In this document: piece after piece, positions 52,990 to 61,966 of the stretch
How the letters are laid out: every line of letters begins with the position of its first letter
Numbering within the stretch: position 1 is the first letter of the stretch
Source of the DNA: Novosphingobium profundi
Lineage (GTDB): Bacteria > Pseudomonadota > Alphaproteobacteria > Sphingomonadales > Sphingomonadaceae
Length of the DNA: 64,000 nucleotides
Assembly: GCF_018491765.1 (NCBI RefSeq)
Contig: NZ_JABWCU010000018.1
Location: 1 to 64,000 of the forward strand
Reading direction: 5' to 3'
Translations under genes and position numbers: made by a program
Notes under the pieces: generated by a model
Told to the model about the DNA's origin: nothing
Databases searched by the model: none
What the model saw: the letters and a program-made list of their open reading frames with translations, nothing else

Positions 52990-53760
52990 CAGAATTTCGA
53001 TGAAACTCAGCGAACCGTCGAACAGCGCGCGTATCGCGAGGAAGGAGCGCTTGTGCACATGGTAACGCCGGCAGGCATTGCGCACGTGAAGCGCGGCGGT
53101 CTGGTCGCTGATCCCCAGGATCCGCCCAATCTCCCAGTTGCTCTTGCCGCGGGCGACGAGAACGAGGCATTCGCGCTCGCGCGGCGTAAGCCGTGGCACA
53201 GTGCGGGCGGCGTTATCATTGCCCGCCCGGTGTGGGGGCTCGCGCAGGCGCCAGAGCCGCCGGGCCTGCTCGAACGCGTAGGTGCCTACCAGCTGGGCGA
53301 GCGGCAAGGCCGCGTGCGGCAGCGGTTTGCCCACGGCGTTGACGAAGGAGACCGAACCATGCGCCTCGCCGGGAATGTGCGCGGGAACCGTGAAGCCGGT
53401 CCCGATTCCCTCGCTGCGGGCGCGCTCGAGGAAGATCTCGTCCTCCTCACTCAGCGGCAGGAGCTCGCCGAGCCGAGGCCAGGCGAAACCGACGGTCGTC
53501 AGATGGCTCGCGCGGTGGATCGGATCGCGTACGCCGAAGCCATGCCGATCGTAGTAGTCGGCCCAGTCGAGCGGATAATCGTGGAGGCGGATCGCCTGCC
53601 AGCGCATGCGCCGCATGTCGACGTGATGCGTGAGCGCGTAGCTGTCGAAGCCCATCTCGCGCGTGGCGTGGGCGAGCGCTTCGCCCAGCTGCGCGATGCT
53701 GGCGCTGGCCTCGATCGCCGCGATCAGCGGCGCGACGGCCTTCAGTCCTTGCGTGTCCAA
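52981..53760 (-). CDS. luxR: LuxR family quorum-sensing regulator
   Basis: A 259-residue regulator with an autoinducer-binding domain (about 15-165; WQAIRLHDYPLDWADYYDRH, VRDPIHRASHLTTVGFAW, the conserved Trp, Tyr, Asp-Pro and Trp) and a C-terminal LuxR helix-turn-helix (LTPRERECLVLVARGKSNWE, IGRILGISDQTAALHVRNAC). The start at TTG 53760 is uncertain because no Shine-Dalgarno is seen. It would bind the LuxI product and activate luxI and possibly the following genes. Confidence 0.9.
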   Translation of the reverse strand: MDTQGLKAVAPLIAAIEASASIAQLGEALAHATREMGFDSYALTHHVDMRRMRWQAIRLHDYPLDWADYYDRHGFGVRDPIHRASHLTTVGFAWPRLGELLPLSEEDEIFLERARSEGIGTGFTVPAHIPGEAHGSVSFVNAVGKPLPHAALPLAQLVGTYAFEQARRLWRLREPPHRAGNDNAARTVPRLTPRERECLVLVARGKSNWEIGRILGISDQTAALHVRNACRRYHVHKRSFLAIRALFDGSLSFIEILRP

Positions 53761-53873
53761 ACTGCGATGTCGCGAACGTCGGCCGGTCCTCTTGCCACCG
53801 GTGCCCCGCCGATCGCCCCTTCCCGAGTTCTGGCCTTGCCCGTCCGTTTCTCACGCGGCCGTGCCGGCAATTA

Positions 53874-53908
53874 TGTCACGATAGTGTCATATATCGTACG
53901 CGATGTCA
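53874..53908. promoter_or_regulatory. three TGTCA repeats upstream of luxR
   Basis: TGTCA occurs at 53874, 53885 and 53904, the first two 11 bp apart (one helical turn). They lie 114-148 bp upstream of luxR and just before the divergent DUF6499 frame. They may be operator half-sites. Confidence 0.35.
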
Positions 53909-53964
53909 CATGTCGGACGCCCGGCGTTCAGCCGCTTGCCCCTGCAAACGTTTCCTGACCGCTC

Positions 53965-54775
53965 TTGGCCGGGGCGCCCTATCTTCCCGACTGGCGCGAC
54001 ACGCCGGCCTATGCGCGCCTTGCCGAAACCGACCGGGCGGGGGTCATGTGGGAATGGCTGCGCCGCGACGCCGGTTATGTCGCCTGGCAGGCGCGTGCCT
54101 CACGCGCGACGGGCCGCGATCGCGCGACGCGCGACCTGGACGAGGCGGATGCGTGTCTTGACCTTGCTTCGCGCGACTGGGGGCTGCACTTTCGCCGAGG
54201 ACCCGGCCCGGGATGCCCCCCGGGCACGGATCATCTGGCGTGCCGCGCTCGATCCCGCTGCGCTCGAAGTCGACGCCGCGCCCACGGCTGCCAAGGATCC
54301 CGAGCGGTTCGATCCGGCGAGGCTCGCTCCGTTCCTCACGATCGCCCGGCATGCGACCGGGCGCGAATACGCCGTCCTGTCCGATGGGCGGCGGCGCATC
54401 CGTCTCGACGTCGTGACCGGTTCGCTGCAGGAGGGAGCAGTCGTACTGTCCTATCGCCTTGCCGGCATTCATGGGGCCAAGGCACGGGTTCTGACCCTGC
54501 GCCGGCTCCTGGCGCTGTGCGTCCACGCCCGGTTTTCGCCCTCGCTGTTCCCGCCCGATCCGCGCGTCGCGCGCTGGATCGAGGCCTTGCGCGTTCATGA
54601 TGCCCTTGAGGCGGGCGCGTGTCAGCGCGAGATCGCCAGCGCCTTGTGGCCCGATCTTGCCTGGCGCGAAGGCGAGGGCGGTGACGCGCAGCGTTCGCGC
54701 CTGCGTCGCCTCGTGCTCGAGGCACGGGCTCTGGCGGCGGGTGGATATCGCGAGCTGCTGCGCGCCCGGCGTTGA
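53965..54775 (+). pseudogene. DUF6499-DUF2285 regulator of a conjugative element, one frameshift
   Basis: The first frame from TTG 53965 has the DUF6499 pattern (YLPDWRDTPAYARLAETDRA, MWEWLRRDAGYVAW, SRDWGLHF). One extra T at 54190-54192 shifts into a second frame that continues AEDPARDAPRARIIWRAALD and the DUF2285 domain (LRRLLALCVHARFSP, VARWIEALRVHDALEAGACQ, REIASALWPDLAW). Joined, they form one protein of about 270 residues, a regulator found in proteobacterial ICEs. Either the gene is broken or the base is an error. It opens the conjugative module. Confidence 0.75.
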
Positions 54776-55537
54776 TCGGGTGGCGGCAAAGGTACCAGGC
54801 CAAGCCCATGAACGTCCTGGCCGGCAGGCGTAGGGACCCATTGTCCAGTCAGGGGGGAGATCAGATCAGGGGGGGGGGGGGCGCGTCTTATCGAGCGCTC
54901 GCGGCGCGGCCAATCACAGGAGCGCGACGGATATGCAGTATGGTCTGCTCGCGTGCGGCTTCGTCCTCGCTGGTTACGAGGGTCTCACGCGGCGTAGGCG
55001 TTCGCCGGCCGGTTTTCGCGTGACCGATTGCCGATACGGTTAGGTTCGATCAGCGCTTCAGCAGCGCGATGCGAAAAGCCGGAAGTTCGGGCGCCTCGCG
55101 GCCTTGCAGTCCGCGATCGCGCTCTGGACCGGCGGCGCGCAGCGCCTGGCCCCGGGCCCCGGAAACGGGTCCCGGCCTTGCGGCGACGATCGCTGGCGCG
55201 TGGGGCCGGGCGCCGCTGGCGCCTGGCCGTGTCGCCCGGCCATGCGGACGCGGGGGCGGGCCGTACCGGTCCGCCTATTCCCGCGGCGCTGTGGGAGGGG
55301 GCCTGCGGCGGCAAGGCGCGGGTGGACGGGCTCCCGGCTGGGCCCGCCTGCAGCGCCGTCAAGCCGGGCCCTTGGGCCCGGCTCCTTCACATGCGTTGCG
55401 GCCCTTGCCGTCCCGTGCCGGACCGGCAGCGGGTGAGGGCGCTGCGTGCCGGCGGGCCCGCGACCTGGATCCTTGCCGCTCACCCTCGCGCCTTGCGCCG
55501 CGAGGCATGGGGCGAAGGCAGGAGGAAGGAGTGTTCC
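54776..55537. other. 762-bp gene-free stretch in the conjugative module
   Basis: Contains a 13-base G tract (54869-54881), a perfect inverted repeat of ten bases (AGCCGGGCCC at 55362-55371 and its complement at 55374-55383), and a 21-bp motif (55383-55403) that recurs upstream of the DUF736 gene. A 36-codon frame at 54933 has a possible ribosome-binding site but no recognisable product. Probably a leader or regulatory region for the next gene. Confidence 0.5.
55383..55403. repeat. 21-bp motif, copy 1
   Basis: Consensus TCCTTCRCATGCGYTGCGGC plus C; 19 of 21 bases are shared with 60498-60518. It adjoins a perfect hairpin and lies 134 bp upstream of the ArdC-like gene. A regulator site or leader-RNA element is possible. 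Confidence 0.45.
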
Positions 55538-56581
55538 ATGGTCGATCGCAGCACGAGGGTAGGAGAGGAAGCGCCGGGTTCGCAGGGGCATGCGGGGGGC
55601 AAGGCGAGGAGCCCCGCGCGCGGTAAGCAGTGTGTTGGGCAGCGCGGTCGCGGTGAAGGGCGCGCCTCGCTTTATGAGGAGGTGACCGCGCGGATCGTGG
55701 GCGAACTCGAGGCCGGGCGCTTCCCGTGGGTGCAGCCCTGGACCCGTTCGCCCGGTGAGGCAGGGCTTGCCCCCTCGCTCCCGCGCAACGCGGTAAGCCA
55801 GCGCGCCTATTCGGGTATCAACGTGCTCTTGCTGTGGGGGGCGGTCATCGCGCGCGGCTGGCCCACGCAGGGCTGGCTCACCTACCGGCAGGCCCGCGCG
55901 CTCGGCGGCCATGTGCGCAAGGGCGAGGAAGGCACGTGCGTCGTCTACGCCGACCGCTTCACGCCGAGCGCGGAAAAGGCGCGCGCGAACGAAAGCGGCG
56001 AGGACGCGCGCAGCGTTCCTTTCCTGAAGCGCTTCACCCTCTTCAATCTCGCCCAGTGCGAGGGGCTGGACACGCATTTGCTGGAGCCTGCAGCCCCCTT
56101 GCCCGAATGCGCGGTCGAACCCGAAGGCGAGGCGCTCATTGCCGCCTCGGGCGTCGATTTTCGCATCGGCGGCGACAAGGCCTTCTACGCACCCGGCGCC
56201 GATTTCGTGCAGGTTCCCCCGCATCCGGCCTTTCACGATCCGGTCAATTTCTACCGGACCGCCTGCCATGAACTTTGCCACGCAACGGGTCATGCCTCGC
56301 GCCTTGGCCGTACGCTCACCGGTCGTTTCGGCTCGAAGGACTACGCGCGCGAGGAGCTCGTCGCCGAACTCGGCGCGGCCTTCACGCTTGCCGCGCTCGG
56401 CATTCGCCCGAGCGTGCGCCACGCCGACTACCTCGGGGCCTGGCTCGAGGTGCTGCGCGAGGACTCCCGCGCGATCTTTCGCGCCGCCTCGCTTGCCTCG
56501 AAGGCCGCCGACTGGCTGCTGAGCCGCCACGAGGCCGCGAAATCGGGCGCTGCCTCCTCGGACCGGGAGGAAGGCTCGTGA
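55538..56581 (+). CDS. ArdC-like ssDNA-binding/zincin metallopeptidase protein
   Basis: A 347-residue protein. The N-terminal DUF1738 ssDNA-binding region (about 42-170) includes LYEEVTARIVGELEAGRFPW, LPRNAVSQRAYSGINVLLLW and GWLTYRQARALGGHVRKGEE. The metallopeptidase domain has HELCH at 244-248 and a downstream Glu (AREELVAELGAAF). ArdC-type proteins protect incoming plasmid DNA from restriction. GGAGGAAGGAG precedes the ATG. It overlaps the DUF2958 gene. Confidence 0.9.
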   Translation: MVDRSTRVGEEAPGSQGHAGGKARSPARGKQCVGQRGRGEGRASLYEEVTARIVGELEAGRFPWVQPWTRSPGEAGLAPSLPRNAVSQRAYSGINVLLLWGAVIARGWPTQGWLTYRQARALGGHVRKGEEGTCVVYADRFTPSAEKARANESGEDARSVPFLKRFTLFNLAQCEGLDTHLLEPAAPLPECAVEPEGEALIAASGVDFRIGGDKAFYAPGADFVQVPPHPAFHDPVNFYRTACHELCHATGHASRLGRTLTGRFGSKDYAREELVAELGAAFTLAALGIRPSVRHADYLGAWLEVLREDSRAIFRAASLASKAADWLLSRHEAAKSGAASSDREEGS

Positions 56582-57045
56582 GCCTGCTGTCTCCCGTGAC
56601 CCGCTCGCTGCTCCTGGCCAACGCGCGCCAGAGCAGGGCCTGGCCCGGCTTCGATCCGCGCCCCCTGGTCCGGCTCGTCGAACGCGGTGGACCCGCGCGC
56701 TGGCTCTGCACCGAACTGAGCGCGGACGGGTGCTGGCTCTATGGCCTTGCAGATACCGGTTCAGGTTCTCCCGAACCCGGCTATTTTTCGCTCAGCGATG
56801 TGTCTGCGTTCGGCTCAGATGTAGGCGCGCGCGTGGTGCGCGACCTGCGCTTTTTCTCGCCGCATCGCCTGTCGGCATGGTGCGCGGCGGCGCGCCTGAC
56901 GCGCTCGCTCGATGGCGCCCAAAAACTGCTCGAACGCCTAGCTGGCGAGCTTGGCCTCGCGCGCGGCGTCGCCAGTCCTGCTGGGGCCAGCCCGGCGGGA
57001 GCCTGCCCGGTGGGGTATCTGCAACTTTCGCGCCTGCGCGAATGA
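56578..57045 (+). CDS. DUF2958 domain protein
   Basis: A 155-residue protein with the DUF2958 pattern: LLSPVTRSLLLANARQSRAW, WLCTELSADGCWLYGLADTG, EPGYFSLSDVSAF and DLRFFSPHRLSAWCAAARL. Members accompany ArdC-like genes in conjugative elements; their role is unknown. The GTG start overlaps the previous stop (GTGA). A GC-rich hairpin (about 57052-57082) follows and may end transcription. Confidence 0.85.
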   Translation: MSLLSPVTRSLLLANARQSRAWPGFDPRPLVRLVERGGPARWLCTELSADGCWLYGLADTGSGSPEPGYFSLSDVSAFGSDVGARVVRDLRFFSPHRLSAWCAAARLTRSLDGAQKLLERLAGELGLARGVASPAGASPAGACPVGYLQLSRLRE

Positions 57046-57170
57046 AAGCCCGGGGAGCGGGCGGATCGCCCGTGCGCTCCCCGCGAAAAGACCGGCCCGA
57101 CACGCGCCTTCCCAAAACAAACTGCGCGTGAAGGACCGGTCTCCCACTACCCAAAGGAGTGTTGTGACCC

Positions 57171-59084
57171 ATGAAACTGCAATTCATCGAACTTGACAAG
57201 CTCAGCGTTTCCAAAGCCAACATGCGCCACGCGCGCAAGGCCCCCGACGTGTCCGACATCCTGCCCAGCGTAAGGGCGCGCGGCGTGCTCCAGCCGGTCC
57301 TCGTGCGCCCCGTTCCGCAAGGGGAGATGGATGGCGACGGGCGGCCTCAACGCTTCGAGATTGTCGCGGGCGCGCGCCGTTTCCACGCCGCCACGCTGGT
57401 CGCCCGCGAAGGCGCGAAGAAAGCGGGCAAGGACACAGGCCCCCAGCTTCCAGGTCAGGGCGAGCCGCCCGTACTGCCCTGCGCGGTGCTCGACGAGGTC
57501 GACGATGCCGCCGCCGTCGAAGCCTCGCTCATCGAGAACGTGGCGCGGCTCGATCCGGACGAACTGGCCCGCTGGGAATGCTTCACCCGCCTCGTGCGCG
57601 AAGGGCGCAAAATCGCGGACATCGCAGCGACCTTCGCCTTGCCCGAACTGGCGGTGCGCCGCGCGCTCGCGCTCGGCAACCTCCTGCCGCGCATTCGCGA
57701 GCTCTACCGGGCCGAGAAGATCGATGCGGTGACGATGCGGCACCTCACGCTTGCCACCAAGGCGCGCCAGAAGGCCTGGATCGCCCTTTTCGAGGATCCC
57801 GATGCCAACGCTCCGCTTGGCTGGCAGGTCAAGGGCTGGGTGCTCGGCGGCCCCTCGATCCCGGCGCGCCATGCCCTCTTCGACGCCGCGCAAAGCGGGC
57901 TGGCGCTCGTCACCGACCTCTTCGGCGAGGACGCCTATTTCGCCGATGGTGAGGCCTTCTGGACCTTGCAGAACGCCGCGATCGAAGCGCGCCGCTGTGC
58001 CGCGATAGAGGCGGGCTGGGCCGACGCGCGCGTGCTTGGGCCCGAGGCGCATTTCCAGTCGTGGGAGCACGAAAAGACGCCCAAGCGCAAGGGCGGGCGC
58101 GTCTGCATCGACGTGCGCGGCAATGGCGAGGTCGTGATCCACGAGGGCTATCTGCCGCGCCGTGAGGCGGCCCGCCGGAAAGCAGACGGCGAGCAAGGCA
58201 CAGACTTCGAGCGTCCCGCGCGTCCCGAGATCACCGCGACGACGCGCTCCTATCTCGACCTGCATCGCCACGCGGCCCTTCGCGCCGCCTTGCTCGACGC
58301 CCCGCAGGTCGCGCTGCGCGCCATGGTCGCCCATGTCCTTGCCGGATCGAGCCTGTGGCGTGTCTCACCCGAGCCCCAGGCCTGCCGCAATCCGGCCATT
58401 GCCAAGAGTCTCGCGGCGAGCCGGGGCGAGGCGGTCTTCGCCGCGCGCCGACAGGCGCTGCGCGCGCTTCTGGCGCCTGCCACGTCCGGCGCTGAGGGGC
58501 CCTATTGCGCCGGTCCGGACGGGGAGGGGCTGCACGCTGAGGCCGAAGGCGAAGAGAATGATAGGCCCGACGCGCGGCGTCCGCTGACCGGCGCGCAGGG
58601 CCTCGACCTCGTCGCGCTGTTCGTGCGTCTTCTCGACCTGCCCGATGTGGCGGTGCTCGACCTCGTGGCGCTTGCCATGGGCGAAAGCCTCGCGGCGGGA
58701 AGCCCGTTCGTCGAGGCGCTGGGCGGCCATTTGGGCCTCGACATGGCGGCGTGGTGGCAGGGCGACGCGGCGTTTCTCGACACGCTGCGCGACCGCGAGG
58801 TGCTCACCGCGCTGGTCGGCGAGGTCGCAGGCGAAGCGACCGCCCGCGCCAACGCCAGGGAGCCGTGCAGGGCCTTGCGCACGATCCTTGGCGATCACTT
58901 GTACGGGCACCTGAACGGGACCGGTTCGCGCCCGGTGCGCAAGGGCTGGGTGCCGCGCTGGATGACCTTTCCGCCCTCGGCCTACACCGCGCGCGGGGGT
59001 GTCGGGCCTTGCGAAGCCCATGCGCGTGCGCAGACCAGTGGGTGGCGTCCGGGCGAGAGTGGCGCGGTCGCGCCTTCGCCCTGA
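57171..59084 (+). CDS. parB: ParB/RepB/Spo0J family partition protein
   Basis: A 637-residue ParB-like protein. The N-terminal ParB domain has LQFIELDKLSVSKANMRHAR, LPSVRARGVLQPVLVRPV, EIVAGARRFHAATLVAR and ASLIENVARLDPDELARWEC; a KorB-like helix-turn-helix follows (KIADIAATFALPELAVRRAL, GNLLPRIRELYRAEKIDAVT). The C-terminal 380 residues are variable. Proteins of this long type are typical of ICEs and large plasmids. AAAGGAG precedes the ATG. No parA is in the window. Confidence 0.92.
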   Translation: MKLQFIELDKLSVSKANMRHARKAPDVSDILPSVRARGVLQPVLVRPVPQGEMDGDGRPQRFEIVAGARRFHAATLVAREGAKKAGKDTGPQLPGQGEPPVLPCAVLDEVDDAAAVEASLIENVARLDPDELARWECFTRLVREGRKIADIAATFALPELAVRRALALGNLLPRIRELYRAEKIDAVTMRHLTLATKARQKAWIALFEDPDANAPLGWQVKGWVLGGPSIPARHALFDAAQSGLALVTDLFGEDAYFADGEAFWTLQNAAIEARRCAAIEAGWADARVLGPEAHFQSWEHEKTPKRKGGRVCIDVRGNGEVVIHEGYLPRREAARRKADGEQGTDFERPARPEITATTRSYLDLHRHAALRAALLDAPQVALRAMVAHVLAGSSLWRVSPEPQACRNPAIAKSLAASRGEAVFAARRQALRALLAPATSGAEGPYCAGPDGEGLHAEAEGEENDRPDARRPLTGAQGLDLVALFVRLLDLPDVAVLDLVALAMGESLAAGSPFVEALGGHLGLDMAAWWQGDAAFLDTLRDREVLTALVGEVAGEATARANAREPCRALRTILGDHLYGHLNGTGSRPVRKGWVPRWMTFPPSAYTARGGVGPCEAHARAQTSGWRPGESGAVAPSP

Positions 59085-59319
59085 GCAGGCCCTCGGCAGA
59101 CCGTCGCTGACGCGAGCCGTCTGGTAGGAAAGGGGAGCGGCCGGATGGGCCGCTCCTCGAACGGCGCGCCGGGGTACGGTGCAAGGGTGATGGCGGCCGC
59201 GTGCGTTTCGACAGGCCCCCCCAGCCACTGGCCGGTGCGGCGGCATCGGATAAGCGTCCGCGCGGGCTTGCACGTGCAAGTACCGCCCGGCATGGCCTGT
59301 CTTACGAGAAAGGATTATC

Positions 59320-59529
59320 ATGGATCAGACCCGCGAGGTCGTCGCCCGGCTCGTCACGCGCCTGCGCCCCGAGCCGGTGTGCCCGGCCTGTCTTGCCGCC
59401 CTGATCGAACGTGGCGAGGGCGACGTCGAGATCGCCATGCACGCGCTGGCGGGGCACGAGGGCTTCGTGCGCGCGCGCGAGGCTTGCAGCCTGTGCGGCG
59501 CGATCGGTCCGGTCATGGCGCGGCGATGA
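59320..59529 (+). CDS. small cysteine-pair protein of the conjugative module
   Basis: A 69-residue protein with two CxxC pairs (PVCPACLAALIERG and ACSLCGAIGPV), probably a zinc-binding knuckle. GAAAGG precedes the ATG. It ends in an ATGA overlap with the next gene. I do not recognise a named family; similar short proteins occur in ICE modules. Confidence 0.6.
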   Translation: MDQTREVVARLVTRLRPEPVCPACLAALIERGEGDVEIAMHALAGHEGFVRAREACSLCGAIGPVMARR

Positions 59530-60083
59530 CGCGGGCGGGCCGACGCCGCGCTTCGCGCGCCCTTGGCGATCTGGCGCGGCATCGGCGCCGCCAACGCGCG
59601 CGGCGCATTGCACGGGGCGCGGGCCTGCTTCTTCTGGCGGCACTCGTCGGCGGGACGGGCGGTTATCTCTCGCTTTATTTGCCGCCGCAAGGCGAGGTCA
59701 CCGCGCGCGCGTCGTCGGACCGCACGGGCACGCCGCTCGGATCCTGCCGCGCGATCGATGGCGATACGCTGGCCTGCGGCGCGGAGCGGATTCGTCTCGT
59801 CGGTATCGATGCGCCCGAGCTTCCCGGGCATTGCCGCAAGGGGCGCGCCTGCGCGCCCGGCGATCCGGTGGCGGCAACGCGCCAATTGCGCGAGGCGATG
59901 GAAGGGCCCTTGCGGATCGAACGGCTCGGAACCGACCGTTATGGGCGCACGCTGGGCCTCGTGGCCGGGCCCAGGGGCGACCTGTCCTGCTGGCAACTGG
60001 CGCAGGGCGCGGCGATCTACAAGCCGCGTTGGGACGAGGGCGGGCGCCTCGCCGCGATCTGTCCCGAGGCTGCGCGTTCATAG
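59526..60083 (+). CDS. membrane-anchored thermonuclease family protein
   Basis: A 185-residue protein with one N-terminal membrane helix (about 27-48; ARGAGLLLLAALVGGTGGYL) and an SNase domain: CRAIDGDTLACGAERIRLVG, IDAPELPG, and TDRYGRTLG with the active-site Arg and Asp residues. It could cleave nucleic acid at the cell surface during transfer. Start ATG overlaps the preceding stop. Confidence 0.87.
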   Translation: MTRAGRRRASRALGDLARHRRRQRARRIARGAGLLLLAALVGGTGGYLSLYLPPQGEVTARASSDRTGTPLGSCRAIDGDTLACGAERIRLVGIDAPELPGHCRKGRACAPGDPVAATRQLREAMEGPLRIERLGTDRYGRTLGLVAGPRGDLSCWQLAQGAAIYKPRWDEGGRLAAICPEAARS

Positions 60084-60609
60084 AGCGAATCGGGGCGTGG
60101 GCCGGACCCGGTAAGAGGCTGAATCGGGCCTGGGAGGACCCGTCTCCATGTTCGTTTCACAGGCCGCTTCCCACCTCGCGCATTCCCGCATTTTGACGAC
60201 CGCGACGGGTCGGCGCAGGCGTCTGCCGCGCAGGCTGTAGCGTTTTCCTTCCGGCGAAATCGGGCCGCGAAAGCCTGGCGTGAACGGGGCACGACGCGCC
60301 CTGGCTTCGATCCGGCGTGAGGCGGGCTTGTACACCTTGAACAGGACCAATCTGGCCCGGATCCGTTCCGGCGTTCGGGGCGGGACCTGGACCGGTCGGG
60401 ACCCGGTGAAACCATCGCGCCCCACCTGTTTCCCCGCCCGCAGGCGGGCTCCTCGCGCATGGCGCCAAGGCGCCCAAACAGGCGGAGGCGTTTCCGGTCC
60501 TTCGCATGCGCTGCGGCCTGGCGGTTCACCGCGCCCCTTGCCCGGTCCGCGCGGTCTGCCCGTCGCCCGGAAAATCGGTTCCGGGCCGCATCCAGCAAGG
60601 AGAAGGACA
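60084..60609. other. gene-free leader region of the DUF736 gene
   Basis: This 526-bp stretch has no supported gene; frames on both strands are compositional. It holds the second copy of the 21-bp motif at 60498-60518 and a GGCGCC inverted pair near 60461-60474. Confidence 0.45.
60498..60518. repeat. 21-bp motif, copy 2
   Basis: Differs from the copy at 55383-55403 in two bases (positions 7 and 14). It lies 91 bp upstream of the DUF736 gene, and the first copy is 134 bp upstream of the ArdC-like gene, both in long leader regions. Confidence 0.45.
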
Positions 60610-60930
60610 ATGCCCGCCATCGGATACGTCACCCGCGAAGGCCGCTCGTTCAAGGGCCAGCTTCGCACCCTCTCGATCCGCGCCGAGGTCGAGATCGCGC
60701 CGAACACCCGCAAGACCAGCGAGAGCCACCCCGATTACCGCGTCACCTCGAACGGCATTGAGGTCGGGGCCGGCTGGCTGCGCCGCTCGGAAAGCTCGGG
60801 CAACGACTACGTCTCGCTCAGCCTCGCCGCCCCGGAATTCGGGCCGCGCCGCCTCTACGCCAACCTCGGGCGCGCGGCGGGTCAGGACGATGAGGACAGC
60901 TTCGCGATCATCTGGAACCCGGCCGACTGA
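60610..60930 (+). CDS. DUF736 family protein
   Basis: A 106-residue protein: MPAIGYVTREGRSFKGQLRT, DYRVTSNGIEVGAGWLRRSE, VSLSLAAPEFGPRRLYANLG. DUF736 proteins are small single-domain proteins found almost only in conjugative elements and plasmids of proteobacteria; function unknown. AAGGAGAAGG precedes the ATG. Confidence 0.9.
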   Translation: MPAIGYVTREGRSFKGQLRTLSIRAEVEIAPNTRKTSESHPDYRVTSNGIEVGAGWLRRSESSGNDYVSLSLAAPEFGPRRLYANLGRAAGQDDEDSFAIIWNPAD

Positions 60931-61067
60931 GAGCCGTGCGCGCCGTCCGGCTCTGCTGCCGGGCGGCGTGCGCCAGGGTGGCGGGGCATCTTGCGAACGC
61001 CCATCGCAGACGGGGCGCAACGCATGGTTGCCCTCGGGCGCAAACCCTCTAGAATCAGGAGCCTGCC

Positions 61068-61966
61068 ATGAAGACCGACCTCGACCATCTCCCCGACCGC
61101 AAGCGCCGCGACCTCGCGCGCGTGGTCGAGATCATCTTTTCCGAATTCGAGGACGTGCTCGCGCTCGCGACGCAGAACTGGAAGCGCCAGGGCCGGATCC
61201 TCAAGGTCATTCTCTACGGCTCCTACGCGCGCGGCGACTGGGTCTGGGATCCGCTCGGCGAGTACTTTTCCGACTACGACATCCTCGTCGTCGTCAACGA
61301 CGAGCGCCTCGCCGACCAGGTCGAGTACTGGGGCAAGCCGACGACCACCTCATGCGTGAATACGCCATCGCCAAGCGGCTTTCCGCGCCCGTCAGCCTCG
61401 TCGTCCACTCGCTCCAGGACGTCAATTTCCAGCTCTCGCGCGGGCGCCCCTTCTTCCTCGACATCCTGCGCGACGGGGTGGCGCTCTACAGCCTCGATAG
61501 CCAGGAATTCGTCAAGCCCAGCCCGCTCGATCCGGCCGAGGCGCTGGAGGAGGCGAAGGTCCATTTCGGGCAGTGGTTCGACAGTGCGAACACCTTTTTC
61601 CGCATGGCGCAGCTGGCCCGCAAGGAAGGCTTTTTGAAGAACGCGGCCTTCCAGTTGCACCAGGCGACCGAGCACCTCTACCACACGGCGCTGCTCGTCC
61701 TCACGCTCTACAGCCCCAAGTCGCACAACCTCAATTTCCTGCGCGGCCGGGCCGAGGACGTGGCGCGCGACCTGATCCCCATCTGGCCGCGCGACTCCCG
61801 TTTTGCCCGCCGCTGTTTCGAGCTCCTCCAGCAGGCCTACGTCAAGGCGCGCTACTCTCCGCACTACTCGATCCGCCCCGAGGAACTCGAATGGATATTC
61901 GAGCGCGTCGAGCAGCTCCAGCGCGAAGTCGAGGCGCTGTGCCAGGCGCGTCTCGCGAGCGCCTGA
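61068..61966 (+). pseudogene. nucleotidyltransferase-HEPN protein, one frameshift
   Basis: The first frame has a MNT-type nucleotidyltransferase domain (VILYGSYARGDWVWDPL, FSDYDILVVVNDERL with the GS..RG and DxD motifs). A one-base deletion near 61337 shifts to a second frame that continues DDHLMREYAIAKRL and a HEPN domain (FRMAQLARKEGFLKNAAFQL, HQATEHLYHTALLVL). Restored, the product has about 300 residues. The same pairing as two genes forms MNT/HEPN toxin-antitoxin systems. The frame break may be real or an error. AGGAG precedes the ATG. Confidence 0.8.

Noticed and set aside
54933..55043. A 36-codon frame (starting MQYGLLACGFVLAGYEG) with AGGAG upstream
   Set aside because: The ribosome-binding site is acceptable, but the product has no recognisable feature and the region is leader-like; too short to support.
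60017..60610. Frame of 197 codons on the minus strand upstream of DUF736
   Set aside because: Arg/Pro/Gly-rich, antisense to the SNase 3' end and the DUF736 leader, no domain.
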